Made by a program: the position numbers and the translations under genes. Of a stretch of 64,000 nucleotides of DNA, positions 1-8,782 are shown in pieces. The notes beneath the pieces are model-generated. The model saw only the letters and a list, made by a program, of their open reading frames with translations, was not told where the DNA came from and searched no databases. How positions within the stretch are numbered: the stretch's first letter is position 1; each line of letters opens with the position of its first letter. The stretch spans positions 3,906,001 through 3,970,000 of the forward strand of contig OZ241346.1 of the NCBI GenBank assembly GCA_965199875.1. The letters run 5' to 3'. This DNA comes from VXYL01 sp965199875 (lineage in GTDB: Bacteria; Pseudomonadota; Gammaproteobacteria; Pseudomonadales; Azotimanducaceae).

Positions 1-74
1 CCGGGATCCTGCCACGTTTCAGGGGTCGATGGATTGCGTTGCGGTGGTCGAGTTCTCGCAAGGAGGTCGCGCAC

Positions 75-1355
75 CTACTCGGCAAGACGCTCGATGTCGG
101 CGCCGATTCCCCGCAATCGCTCTTCCAAGCGCTCGTAGCCACGGTCGATCTGGCCGATGTTGTGGATGGTGCTCTCGCCTTCGGCGCACAGCGCGGCGAT
201 CACCAGCGCCATGCCGGCGCGGATGTCCGGCGAGACCAGCCGCTCCGGGCGCAGCGGGGTCGGCCCCATCACCAGCGCCCGGTGCGGGTCGCACAGCACG
301 ATGCCGGCGCCCATGTCGATCAGCCGGTCCACGAACACCAGGCGCCGGTCGAACATCTTCTGGTGAATCAGCACCGTGCCGCGGCTTTGCGTCGCCACCA
401 CCAGGGCGATGCTGATGAGGTCCGGCGGAAAGCCGGGCCAGGGCATGTCGTCGATCTTCGGCACCGCGCCGTCGAAGTCCGGCATCACCGCGAGCTGCTG
501 CTGCGCAGGAACGACGATGTCGTCGCCGTCGTCCTGCCAGGCGATGCCCAGGCGCCCGTACATGATGCGCGTCATTCGGTGCTCGTGGGGATGGGCGCCG
601 ACGATGCGGATGCCGGAGCCGGTGGCGGCGGCAAGGGCGATCAACGAGCCCACTTCCATGTAGTCCGGGCCGATGCGGTAGCGGGCGCCGTGCAGCCGGT
701 CGACCCCTTCGATGGCCAGATCGTGGGTGCCGATGCCCTCGATGCGGGCGCCCATGGCGTTGAGGCAGCGGCAGACGTCCTGCACGTGGGGTTCCATGGC
801 GGCGTTGGAGATGATGGTCGTGCCCCTTGCCAGCACCGCCGCGAAGATCGCCTGTTCCGTGCCCGTGACGCTCATTTCGTCCAGGAACAGATCGCCGCCG
901 CGCAGGCGCTTGGCGCGCAGCACGTAGCGGTCGCGTTCGGCGGAGACCTCGGCGCCCATCGCTTGCAGCGCCAGCAGGTGCGTATCGAGGCGGCGCCGGC
1001 CGATGCGGTCGCCCCCGGGGCGGAATATCTGCGCTTCGCCAAAGCGGGCGAGCAGCGGACCAGCGAGTAGCACCGAAGTGCGGATGCGGCTGCTCAAGTC
1101 CGCATCCGGCGCCGTGGCGCGAACGCCGGCGGCGTTCAGCGTGCAGACGTCGTTCTGAAGCTGCGCGTCGACGCCGATGCTGCGCAGCACCGCCAGCTGG
1201 GTGCGGACGTCGCCGATGTCCGGCACGTTGCCGATCGCCAGGGGCCGGTCCGTGAGCAGCGACGCCGCAAGCAGCGGCAGTGCCGAGTTCTTGTTGCCCA
1301 TCGGCGCGATGCTGCCGTGCAGCCGACGTCCGCCAGCGATGCGAAAGTAGTCCAT
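75..1355 (-). CDS. murA: UDP-N-acetylglucosamine 1-carboxyvinyltransferase (MurA), Asp-type
   Basis: This 426-residue protein has the full length and layout of MurA, the cytoplasmic EPSP-synthase-fold enzyme that transfers enolpyruvate from PEP to UDP-GlcNAc in the first committed step of peptidoglycan synthesis. Visible family landmarks are the N-terminal GNKNSALPLLAA (Lys22), IRTS (Arg92), the acidic loop near PPDLIS and the C-terminal DRGYERLEERL. The loop that carries the catalytic Cys in Escherichia coli (PGGC) reads PGGD here, with Asp116 aligned to Cys115. Asp at this position is known in mycobacterial and chlamydial MurA and gives fosfomycin insensitivity. ATG start at 1355. No convincing partner gene lies in the 74 bases beyond its stop. 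A MurA paralogue with a different role is possible. Confidence 0.9.
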   Translation of the reverse strand: MDYFRIAGGRRLHGSIAPMGNKNSALPLLAASLLTDRPLAIGNVPDIGDVRTQLAVLRSIGVDAQLQNDVCTLNAAGVRATAPDADLSSRIRTSVLLAGPLLARFGEAQIFRPGGDRIGRRRLDTHLLALQAMGAEVSAERDRYVLRAKRLRGGDLFLDEMSVTGTEQAIFAAVLARGTTIISNAAMEPHVQDVCRCLNAMGARIEGIGTHDLAIEGVDRLHGARYRIGPDYMEVGSLIALAAATGSGIRIVGAHPHEHRMTRIMYGRLGIAWQDDGDDIVVPAQQQLAVMPDFDGAVPKIDDMPWPGFPPDLISIALVVATQSRGTVLIHQKMFDRRLVFVDRLIDMGAGIVLCDPHRALVMGPTPLRPERLVSPDIRAGMALVIAALCAEGESTIHNIGQIDRGYERLEERLRGIGADIERLAE

Positions 1356-1406
1356 GCGCCAAGTATGGCCGCTTCAAGTGAAGAGAGTTGCGAGGCAGTC
1401 GGAAGA

Positions 1407-1661
1407 CTACCTGGGCACGGTGCGCCGCAAACGCTCGTACTCCTCAAAGGAGGCCGGCGGCAGTTCCCGACGGCAGCGCTCCCGCTCCGGCTCGCTCAGC
1501 CGCAGCTCGCATTCGCGCAGCCGTTCCTGGCGCCGGGTGTCGTAGTGGCTCTCGGCGTGCTGGCGCACCGCCTCCAGCACCGCGTCCTTGCTGCAAGCCA
1601 AGGTTCCGGGAAGCACAAGCAGAAGTGCCGCCAGAGCTCGTCCCCCGACGCATGCGCTCAT
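1407..1661 (-). CDS. Small exported protein, charged
   Basis: This 84-residue product has a hydrophobic N-terminus (ALAALLLVLPGTLAC), which suggests Sec export or possibly a lipoprotein with a poor lipobox. The rest is a strongly charged, Arg/Glu-rich helical tail. Its ATG overlaps the TGA of the upstream ATPase by one base (TGATG), an arrangement typical of translational coupling, which supports it being real. No family was recognised and no function is proposed. The chance that it is a spurious ORF is moderate because it is short and lies in GC-rich sequence. Confidence 0.5.
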   Translation of the reverse strand: MSACVGGRALAALLLVLPGTLACSKDAVLEAVRQHAESHYDTRRQERLRECELRLSEPERERCRRELPPASFEEYERLRRTVPR

Positions 1662-2866
1662 CAGCGTTGCCGAGCACTCGACGTCACGAGTTTGGACTTT
1701 GGGTGACGCCGATGGGCCCGACCGCCGCTGCCCGGGGAGGGTCTCTTGCGATCAAGGACATGGGCCATCAGAGAGGGGATGCCGGCGCTCCAAGCGACGG
1801 GGGGTAGCTGACCCGGTGGGCACCAGATGTAGCCGAGCCGGTGCAGCGCCTCGCGGGCAGCCAGCCGGGCGGCTTCTGCGCCGATGATGGCGAGGGCGGC
1901 GTCGATGTCGTGGTCGGACGCGGTGGCGTCCGCGCCGCTACGGAAGACGGTCGCCAGCGCCTCGGCCGCGGGCAGCAGGCCGCCGGCCTCCAGTTCCCGA
2001 TATCTCTCTTGGTAGTAGTCCGTCATCCACGCCGTTGCCTCGGGTCGCGCATCGGCAACGTGTGCGTTGGTCAGGCGCGTGGTGCCGGTGGCCAGATGCC
2101 GGTTCCACAGCGCATCGCCCCAGAGCTGGACGAAATACGGATAGCGCTGGCTGTCTTCGACCATCTCGTCGACGGCGTTGGCGTCGATGTCCACCCCGTT
2201 CGCCGCCAACGGCCCGACCAGAGCCTCCCGGGTGGCCGCTTCGCTCAAGAGGCCAACGCCCACCCGTCCCTGCCCCAACCGACTCCAGAAGGACGCATTC
2301 ATCATGCCGAGATGCGCCGGCAGCCCAGGCGTGCCGGCCAGCACCAGCAGGAAGGGCGCTTCGCCGCGCACCCGCTGGCCGATGTTGAGCAGCGTTCTGC
2401 CGACTTCGGGATCGAGCGTATGCGCCTCGTCCAGCAGTACCGCCAAGGCCTTCTTGCGGCATCGGGCGCTCAATTGCCGCGCCAGATGGTCAGGCGCCTC
2501 GGCGACAGACCCCGCCCACTCCACCGAACCCACGGCCGCAACGCCCACCTTTCGGGGCAGCAGCTTCGACGCCCAGGTTCGTGGCGACAGCACGGCCGCA
2601 AGGGCCGCCCGGCTGGGGATTTCGTCGGGCGTCAGCGCCACCACGTCCAGCTTGCGGCGTTCGCAAGCGTCTCTGAACCAATTGAGCAGCACCGTCTTGC
2701 CGTTGCCGCGCGGCCCGGTCAGGACGACGTCGTGCGGCGGAGAGGCGCCGCTCGCCAGGTCCGCCAGGCAGCGGCTCAACACCCTTTGCTGCGGCTTGCG
2801 CCCGACGAGCGCCGGAGGGGTGCCCCCCGAGCCGGGCGTGAACAGGCGTTGCTGCGTCGACTTCAT
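1661..2866 (-). CDS. AAA-family ATPase (AAA_16/ORC-like)
   Basis: This is a 401-residue P-loop ATPase if started at the ATG at 2866. An in-frame ATG at 2902 would add 12 residues. Walker A is GPRGNGKT (about residues 51-58) and Walker B is LAVLLDEAH (about 141-149), in the spacing of STAND/ORC-type AAA modules. A helical C-terminal region ends in GIPSLMAHV. The substrate or partner is unknown; proteins of this group often act as regulatory or conflict-system ATPases, which is inference only. Its stop overlaps the start of the small exported protein at 1661. The degenerate ATPase pieces at 55857-56250 appear to come from a related family, with a similar PYFAGR/GIPS(F/L) layout. Confidence 0.75.
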   Translation of the reverse strand: MKSTQQRLFTPGSGGTPPALVGRKPQQRVLSRCLADLASGASPPHDVVLTGPRGNGKTVLLNWFRDACERRKLDVVALTPDEIPSRAALAAVLSPRTWASKLLPRKVGVAAVGSVEWAGSVAEAPDHLARQLSARCRKKALAVLLDEAHTLDPEVGRTLLNIGQRVRGEAPFLLVLAGTPGLPAHLGMMNASFWSRLGQGRVGVGLLSEAATREALVGPLAANGVDIDANAVDEMVEDSQRYPYFVQLWGDALWNRHLATGTTRLTNAHVADARPEATAWMTDYYQERYRELEAGGLLPAAEALATVFRSGADATASDHDIDAALAIIGAEAARLAAREALHRLGYIWCPPGQLPPVAWSAGIPSLMAHVLDRKRPSPGSGGRAHRRHPKSKLVTSSARQR

Positions 2867-2954
2867 GGCGGGAGTGTATGCCAAGGCAGCGCCCCGCTCC
2901 ACGGGACGCCTGCTTTCGCATCGCCGGTCGTGTCTTCTGCACTTGCCGGCCGGG

Positions 2955-5900
2955 TCAAGGCACGCCGCAGGCGCGCCCTTCGTAGAGCCCTACGTCGTCG
3001 ATCTGCACATCCACGTCGCTCTGCGCCAAGTTGAAGGTGAGCCTGGCGCTGACGTCGGTTCGCGGAGCGACGAAGCGGTGCCGAAACCGGTGGTACTGGC
3101 GGTTCAAGCTGGCGCCCGTGCCGCGCTCGGCGGCACCCACTTCCGGCGTGAAGGCGGTGCCCATCAGACTGCGGTAGGGGCGGTCGCCGCCTGGGCCGCT
3201 GTCTACGTTCACTTCGATGTAGCGGTAGTCGGCGGCCTTGGCGGCGTAGCAGATCGAGTACTCGATGCCCGCGCGAACCGACACGGCGTGGACGAGACTC
3301 ACACGCCACGGCTGCTCGCTTGGCACGTCGATGGCGAAGTCCGCCTCGCCATTCCACGTCACCGAGGCGCCCGAGAGCGCCGCGTTCCAGCGACCGCGAC
3401 CGTTGAAGCGTCCGCCGCTGGCAATGAGGTTGCCGCTCTCGGCCAAGATCGACTCGTCCAGCACGAAGAACACGAAATCGTTGCTGAAGAGGCCAGCCGG
3501 GTTCTGCACCTGCAGCAGGCGCATGCCGGGCTCGGCGGGCAGTTCGGCCAGTTCGACGATCACGGCGTCGTCCTCGCAGTCGGGCAACTCGCCAGCCTCG
3601 CAGCGCACCGTGCCGGGCACGCGGCGGCCGTCGACGATCGGGTGCGCACCGGGTTGGATGTGTTCGCCGCGCAGGCGCATCGGTTCGTTGCGGTAGAGTT
3701 CCGGGAAGTCCGCCGGGCGGCCGCCCGGGAACATCGGCAGGATGGGCAGTTCGTGCGGGCGCAGCGTCGGCTGCGGGCGGGCGTAGTCGGCGTTGGCCCC
3801 CAGCCGCGCGGTCACCGTCAGCAGCGCCTCGCCGCGGGCCGCCCGGCGCGCGAGGCTTGCCCGCGTGAACGAGCGGTCGCGATCCCGCTCGTGGTAGGCG
3901 CCGTCTCGGTACTCCAGCGCCAAGGCGTCGTCGGAGCCGTCGTCCCGCAGCAGCACGCCCTCGCCTTGCAGCACGATGCCACCCTCGGCCGCAGACTGCT
4001 CCAGCGCATCGAGCAGCAGCCTGGTCTCGCTCCGGCGGGCCGTGCGCGCGTTCAAGGTGGTTTGCCGGCCATGCGCGCCGGAGAAGCCCACGCTGCCTTC
4101 CAGGATCATCTGGAACATGTCGCGGTCGCTGGTGAAGCCGAAGCGCTCCGGGAATCCCCGGCGGTCGCCGCGTATGCGGTCGGCGAAGAAGAAGCGGTTC
4201 TGCGGCGCGTTCTTCCAGCGGTCGTTGGCGCCTCGCCAAGAAGGCACGTCCATGCCGCTGCCGCCCATGTTGGTCATGGTCCAGAACGGCATGCGATGGC
4301 AGTTGCCGCACTGCTTCTCGAACTGGAACTTGCGGATGCCGGCCCTTGCCTGGCTGGTCATGGCATTGGTGTAGGGGCGTTCCGGAGAGGGCGGATACGG
4401 CACGCTGAGCAGGTACTTCGACAGCGCCTCTCGGTCGACGGCGTCGAGTGCGCCGGGCGCTCCTTCGTCGTTGGTCTCGCAATCGGTTTGGTCGCACATG
4501 GTGGTGGCCAGCGAGGCATCGACCAGGTGCCGCGTGCAGCTCTCCTCGTCGTCGGCGTCGCAGTTGGGCGGCACGAATCGCGTCGTGTTGGGCGTGTTCA
4601 CGCCGCCGTAGGGATCCCCCAAGGTGCCGTCCCAGTGGTACGGGGCGCTGCCGCGCAGCCCGCGGATGTCCTGCACCAGGCGCGGCTGGATCTGATCGCA
4701 GCCGGCATCGCACAGCGGCGTGTCGAGGATCCACAGCAGCTGGTCGGTGTGGCCGTCCGGGTGGCAGCTGGCGCAGGCGAAGGTGCCGGTGCTGGACGCA
4801 TCGGCATCGTTGAAGGCGATGCGGCCACGGCGCAGCTCCGCGTCCGTCGGGTCCGCAAGCGCGATCGTCTGCTCGACGACGGGGCGGCGCAGGGCCGCCA
4901 AGTTCACCTTCGAGACGCTGTTGGCCAGCGCGTTCAGCACCCAGGCCCATGCCGGAGAACCATCCGCGGCGTTCTGCAAGGCGATGCCGCGGGGTATTTC
5001 GCCCACGTCGACGCGACCGAGCACCGCGCCCGTTGCCGCATCGACCGTGAACAGCCGGCTGGAGGCGGCCGCCGTGGCCACCAGGGTCGCATCGTCGGCG
5101 CTGACCTGGATGGCGAAGGGCGTGGCGAGGGCGAGCTGCTTGTCCGGATGCAGCGGCGGCCGCGGTTCCAGGTCGAAGCGCCGCGGCGGTCGGCAAGGTC
5201 GCCTACCGCAAGCCAACGTGGTGATCTGGTTGAGGAAGGCGCGATTCTCCATCTCCGCCAAACCGTGACCTTGCGTGCCAGCCTTGCCGTTGGCGTCGTT
5301 GCGCGCTTCCGTCTGGGCGATGAAGACGCGCCCGCCGGAGTCCACGGCGATGCCGTACAGCAGCGTGCCCAGCGTGTCCACGACTTCAAGCAGCTGGTCG
5401 GTGGCGGTGTCGAAGACGTAGAGGTCGCGGTCCGGAACGTCGGGGTGGCGCACGATGTCCGCCACGTAGCCGGTGGACAAGCTCTGCGCGGCGCCCCCCG
5501 GGGCTTCCGTCACATGGCGGCGGGCGTCGAAGGTACACAGCTCGCCGTCGAGGTTCTCCCGCCAGCAGCCGGAAATCTGCGTCTGGTTGTTGGACTCGAA
5601 AGGCACCACGTACAGGCGGCCGCTGCGCACCGCCAGCGCTCGCGGATCCTGCGCGGCGATGTCGAGATGCCGGACGACGCGCCGCGACAGGACATCGACC
5701 ACCGCGATGCGATTGGAGGAAGAGAGCGCAACGTAGGCCTTCAAATTGCTGGCGAAGGCAATGCCCACCGGCTCGTCGAAGCGCGTCGACCGGGTGGCGG
5801 CGTCGAAGTCCTGAATCGTCGCCAGCACCTGGTGCCGCGTGCGGCTGCCGACCGCGGCGTCGATGACGCTGACCGAGTCGGAGACATGGTTCGACACCCA

Positions 5901-6206
5901 GACCTCCCTGCCGTCCGGGCGCACGGCGATGCCCACCGGGTCGATGCCGACGTGGATGCGGGCGACCACCGCGCCGCTCGCCGCGTCCACCACGTCCACG
6001 GTGTCCGCCGGCGTGTTGGCGACGTAGACCAGCGACCCGTCCGGCAGCGCCGCGATGGGATTCGAGTGCGGGCTCTCGTAGTTGTAGTGGCCGACGTTGG
6101 CCGCCGCACCGCTGCGCGTCTGCTCCTCCCCGGCCACGGCAAGGGCAGCCAAGAGAAGCGCGACACAGCCGAACCGCGTCTGCCGAGAACCCGAAGCCGG
6201 TGGCAT
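2955..6206 (-). CDS. Secreted YVTN beta-propeller / multihaem c-type cytochrome protein
   Basis: This is a 1,083-residue protein using the ATG at 6206, which has a good upstream GGAGAGGGG ribosome site; an ATG at 6233 lacks one. A signal peptide (CVALLLAALAVAG) is followed by YVTN-type propeller blades (for example LVYVANTPADTVDVVD, VWVSNHVSDSVSVID). A di-haem MauG/cytochrome-peroxidase-like region follows, with CxxCH haem sites CASCH (about residue 477) and CGNCH (about residue 632). The C-terminal third looks like a carbohydrate-binding or jelly-roll region. It should act in the periplasm or outside the cell as an electron-transfer or oxidative enzyme. The substrate cannot be read from the sequence. 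It lies 70 bases downstream of lolB on the same strand. Confidence 0.8.
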   Translation of the reverse strand: MPPASGSRQTRFGCVALLLAALAVAGEEQTRSGAAANVGHYNYESPHSNPIAALPDGSLVYVANTPADTVDVVDAASGAVVARIHVGIDPVGIAVRPDGREVWVSNHVSDSVSVIDAAVGSRTRHQVLATIQDFDAATRSTRFDEPVGIAFASNLKAYVALSSSNRIAVVDVLSRRVVRHLDIAAQDPRALAVRSGRLYVVPFESNNQTQISGCWRENLDGELCTFDARRHVTEAPGGAAQSLSTGYVADIVRHPDVPDRDLYVFDTATDQLLEVVDTLGTLLYGIAVDSGGRVFIAQTEARNDANGKAGTQGHGLAEMENRAFLNQITTLACGRRPCRPPRRFDLEPRPPLHPDKQLALATPFAIQVSADDATLVATAAASSRLFTVDAATGAVLGRVDVGEIPRGIALQNAADGSPAWAWVLNALANSVSKVNLAALRRPVVEQTIALADPTDAELRRGRIAFNDADASSTGTFACASCHPDGHTDQLLWILDTPLCDAGCDQIQPRLVQDIRGLRGSAPYHWDGTLGDPYGGVNTPNTTRFVPPNCDADDEESCTRHLVDASLATTMCDQTDCETNDEGAPGALDAVDREALSKYLLSVPYPPSPERPYTNAMTSQARAGIRKFQFEKQCGNCHRMPFWTMTNMGGSGMDVPSWRGANDRWKNAPQNRFFFADRIRGDRRGFPERFGFTSDRDMFQMILEGSVGFSGAHGRQTTLNARTARRSETRLLLDALEQSAAEGGIVLQGEGVLLRDDGSDDALALEYRDGAYHERDRDRSFTRASLARRAARGEALLTVTARLGANADYARPQPTLRPHELPILPMFPGGRPADFPELYRNEPMRLRGEHIQPGAHPIVDGRRVPGTVRCEAGELPDCEDDAVIVELAELPAEPGMRLLQVQNPAGLFSNDFVFFVLDESILAESGNLIASGGRFNGRGRWNAALSGASVTWNGEADFAIDVPSEQPWRVSLVHAVSVRAGIEYSICYAAKAADYRYIEVNVDSGPGGDRPYRSLMGTAFTPEVGAAERGTGASLNRQYHRFRHRFVAPRTDVSARLTFNLAQSDVDVQIDDVGLYEGRACGVP

Positions 6207-6275
6207 TTCACCCCTCTCCGCACGGGTGTGCATAGGACTCGAGCAGGGCCAACATACTGCGCCGCGAGGCTTGGT

Positions 6276-6866
6276 TCAATCGAACGCCCAGTCCTTGCAG
6301 AGGACCACGATCCGACGCCCGTTCCGGGTCGCCACCAGCCGTCCAGGCGCCGGGCCGATGGCCGTCTCCTGCCAAGCCGACAGCTCCACCAGCCAGCCGT
6401 GCTGTTCGAAGGCCAAAGTGCCGTCGCCTTGCCGAGGCAGCCGCGTCGCCTGGGCTCCCGGGTCGACGTGCCCGGTGACCCAGCGTTGCAGCGCCCGTAC
6501 CGGCAGCGACCAGCCAAGGGTCTGGTGCATCAGCCGGCCCGGGTCTTCGCCTTCCACGATGGCGCCCCGGCCGTCGGCAATGCTGATCACGTCGCCGTTG
6601 CCGCTGAGCGCGATCCGCCCCTGGCCGAACGGCCCCCACATGCGAATCGAGAAGCGCTCGCCGGCCTGCCGCCAGTCGAAAGAAGCCGAGAGCGTCCGCT
6701 CGCCGTCCTGGATGCCGACGCGGCCGCGCAAGCGGAAGTCCGAGTCCAGGACGTCCTTGGGCCACGGGGCGACGCATCCCGCGAGACCGGCGAGCACCAA
6801 GGCGAAGGGCGCGACCAGGCAGCTGCGGTGCAACGCCGCCAAGCTGGCCTGTAAACTTGCCGCCAT
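6276..6866 (-). CDS. lolB: Outer-membrane lipoprotein receptor LolB
   Basis: This 196-residue lipoprotein has a signal peptide and lipobox LAGC (Cys31). It matches LolB in length and in the pattern FRLRGRVGI...FDWRQAG, including a C-terminal region with the usual short beta strands. LolB takes lipoproteins from the periplasmic carrier LolA and inserts them in the outer membrane. The start chosen (ATG, 6866) shares two bases with the divergent prfA ATG in a CATG. Upstream in-frame ATGs at 6884 and 6893 would place the N-terminus inside prfA. The next gene on this strand is the propeller-cytochrome gene, not ispE. Confidence 0.85.
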   Translation of the reverse strand: MAASLQASLAALHRSCLVAPFALVLAGLAGCVAPWPKDVLDSDFRLRGRVGIQDGERTLSASFDWRQAGERFSIRMWGPFGQGRIALSGNGDVISIADGRGAIVEGEDPGRLMHQTLGWSLPVRALQRWVTGHVDPGAQATRLPRQGDGTLAFEQHGWLVELSAWQETAIGPAPGRLVATRNGRRIVVLCKDWAFD

Positions 6867-7962
6867 GTCGCTTTCCGAATCCATCGTTGCCAAGTTGAGC
6901 GACCTCGTGGAGCGCTTCGAGGAGCTTGCGGCGCTGCTTGCGGATCCCGACGTGGGTGGCGATCGGGAGCGCTTCGCCGAGCTGTCCCGGGAATACGCCG
7001 AACTGCAACCGGTGATCGACGCCTACCAAGCCTATCAGAAGGCCAACGCGGAACTGGAGGAAGCCAACGCCCTCGAAGCCGACGACGACGCCGACATCCG
7101 CGCCCTCGCCCGAGAGGATGCCGTCGAACTGCGCGAAACCCTGCGCGGCATCGAGCAGGAGGTGAAGCGGCTGCTGGTTGCCAAGGATCCGAACGACGAA
7201 CGCGACGTCTTCCTGGAAATCCGCGCCGGCACCGGCGGCGACGAGGCGGCGCTCTTCGCCGGCGACTTGTACCGCATGTACACGCGCTACGCCGAGGACA
7301 GGAACTGGAAGGTGGGGCTGCTCAGCCAGCGCAGCGGCGAACGCGGCGGCTACAAGGAAGTCATCGTTCGCATCGAAGGCAAGGACGTCTACGCCCGGCT
7401 GAAGTTCGAGTCCGGCGCCCATCGGGTTCAGCGCGTGCCGGAAACCGAGTCCCAAGGCCGCATCCACACCTCCGCCTGCACCGTCGCCGTGCTGCCGGAA
7501 CAGGAAGCGATCGAGGACGTCGATCTCGATCGGGGCGACATTCGCGTCGATACCTTCCGCGCCTCCGGCGCCGGCGGCCAGCATGTCAACAAGACCGACT
7601 CCGCCGTGCGGCTGACGCACCTGCCAAGCGGCATCGTCGTCGAATGCCAGGACGAACGCTCGCAGCACAAGAACCGCGCCCGAGCCATGCAGCTCCTGCA
7701 CGCCAAGCTGCTGGCCGCGGCGCAAGCCGAACAGCGCAGCGAGCAGACCGAGACCCGGCGCTCGCTGGTGGGCAGCGGCGACCGTTCCGAACGCATCCGC
7801 ACCTACAACTTCCCGCAAGGGCGGGTGACCGACCACCGCATCGGCCTGACCGTCTACAAGCTCGACGAGATCGTGGCAGGAAGCCTGCACCACCTCATCG
7901 ACCCGCTGGCCCAGGAGCATCAAGCCGACCTGCTCGGCAAGCTGGGCGAACCAAGTGGCTGA
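6865..7962 (+). CDS. prfA: Peptide chain release factor 1
   Basis: This 365-residue class I release factor recognises UAA/UAG. It carries the catalytic GGQ (GAGGQHVNKTDSAVR), the RF1-type PxT decoding tripeptide (PET, in VPETESQGR), and the usual N-terminal coiled region and C-terminal tail. The start at 6865 matches the RF1 family N-terminus (SIVAKL). It is followed by prmC, the methylase for the GGQ glutamine, with an 8-base overlap. No Shine-Dalgarno is obvious upstream because that sequence is lolB coding DNA. Confidence 0.97.
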   Translation: MSLSESIVAKLSDLVERFEELAALLADPDVGGDRERFAELSREYAELQPVIDAYQAYQKANAELEEANALEADDDADIRALAREDAVELRETLRGIEQEVKRLLVAKDPNDERDVFLEIRAGTGGDEAALFAGDLYRMYTRYAEDRNWKVGLLSQRSGERGGYKEVIVRIEGKDVYARLKFESGAHRVQRVPETESQGRIHTSACTVAVLPEQEAIEDVDLDRGDIRVDTFRASGAGGQHVNKTDSAVRLTHLPSGIVVECQDERSQHKNRARAMQLLHAKLLAAAQAEQRSEQTETRRSLVGSGDRSERIRTYNFPQGRVTDHRIGLTVYKLDEIVAGSLHHLIDPLAQEHQADLLGKLGEPSG

Positions 7963-8782
7963 CGCCAACGTCGGCGCCTGCGCCGCCATCGCCCGTGGGC
8001 ATCTGCCTGTGGAGGACGCGGAGCTGCTGCTCTGCGACGCCTTGGCATTGCCCCGCAGCCAGCTCTACGCCTTTCCGGAACGCGCCGTCTCGGCTTCGGC
8101 GGCCGCGCGTCTGAACGACTGGGTGCGTCGGCGGCGGCGCGGCGAACCGGTTGCCTACATCACCGGCAGACGCGGCTTCTGGGGGCTGGATCTGGAGGTC
8201 TCCGCAGACGCGCTGATTCCGCGCCCCGATACGGAAACGCTGGTCGAGGCGGCGCTTGGCCTGACCAGCGCCAAGGCGAACGTTCTGGACATCGGCACCG
8301 GCTGCGGCGCCGTCGCGCTGGCCTTGGCGTCCGAGCGGCCGGCAGCGCGGATAGTCGCCACGGACATCGACCCGCGTTGCGTCTCCCTGTGTCGGCGCAA
8401 CGCCGGCCGCCTCGGCCTCGCGGTGGACACCCGGGTCGCCGACGGCTTCGACGGCATCTGCGAGCGTTTCGACGTGGTCGTCAGCAATCCGCCCTACGTC
8501 GCGGCGGAGGATGCGCATCTTCGCCACGGCGACTTGCGCTTCGAACCCAGGCTCGCCCTGGTCGGCGGCGACGACGGGCTTCGCTTCCTGGCCCGGCTGG
8601 CCCGGCAAGCGCCGGCGAATCTAGCGCCGCAGGGATGGCTTTGCCTGGAACACGGCCGCGATCAAGCAGCCGAAGTGCGGCAGCTGCTGTCTGCGAACGG
8701 GTTTCAAGACATCCGAACCTTCCCGGACATCGAACGCCGGGAACGGGTGACGATTGGCCGCCGCGGCGGAGCTTCAGCGTGA
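7955..8782 (+). CDS. prmC: Release factor glutamine methyltransferase PrmC
   Basis: This 275-residue class I SAM methyltransferase modifies the GGQ glutamine of release factors. The sequence shows the N-terminal helical domain, SAM motif I LDIGTGCGAVAL, and the diagnostic NPPY motif (VVSNPPYV) that binds the glutamine amide. It starts at GTG 7955 inside the end of prfA (8-base overlap), and its TGA overlaps the GTG of moeB in a GTGA. This is the standard gammaproteobacterial prfA-prmC arrangement. Confidence 0.96.
   Translation: MADANVGACAAIARGHLPVEDAELLLCDALALPRSQLYAFPERAVSASAAARLNDWVRRRRRGEPVAYITGRRGFWGLDLEVSADALIPRPDTETLVEAALGLTSAKANVLDIGTGCGAVALALASERPAARIVATDIDPRCVSLCRRNAGRLGLAVDTRVADGFDGICERFDVVVSNPPYVAAEDAHLRHGDLRFEPRLALVGGDDGLRFLARLARQAPANLAPQGWLCLEHGRDQAAEVRQLLSANGFQDIRTFPDIERRERVTIGRRGGASA

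Noticed and set aside
1..74. A further gene downstream of murA (such as hisG) at the left edge
   Set aside because: A GTG follows the murA stop directly, but the 24 codons available show no family motif.
2178..6854. 1,558-codon plus-strand open frame
   Set aside because: It is antisense to the ATPase, the cytochrome-propeller and lolB, which all show conserved motifs. Its own product is low-complexity.
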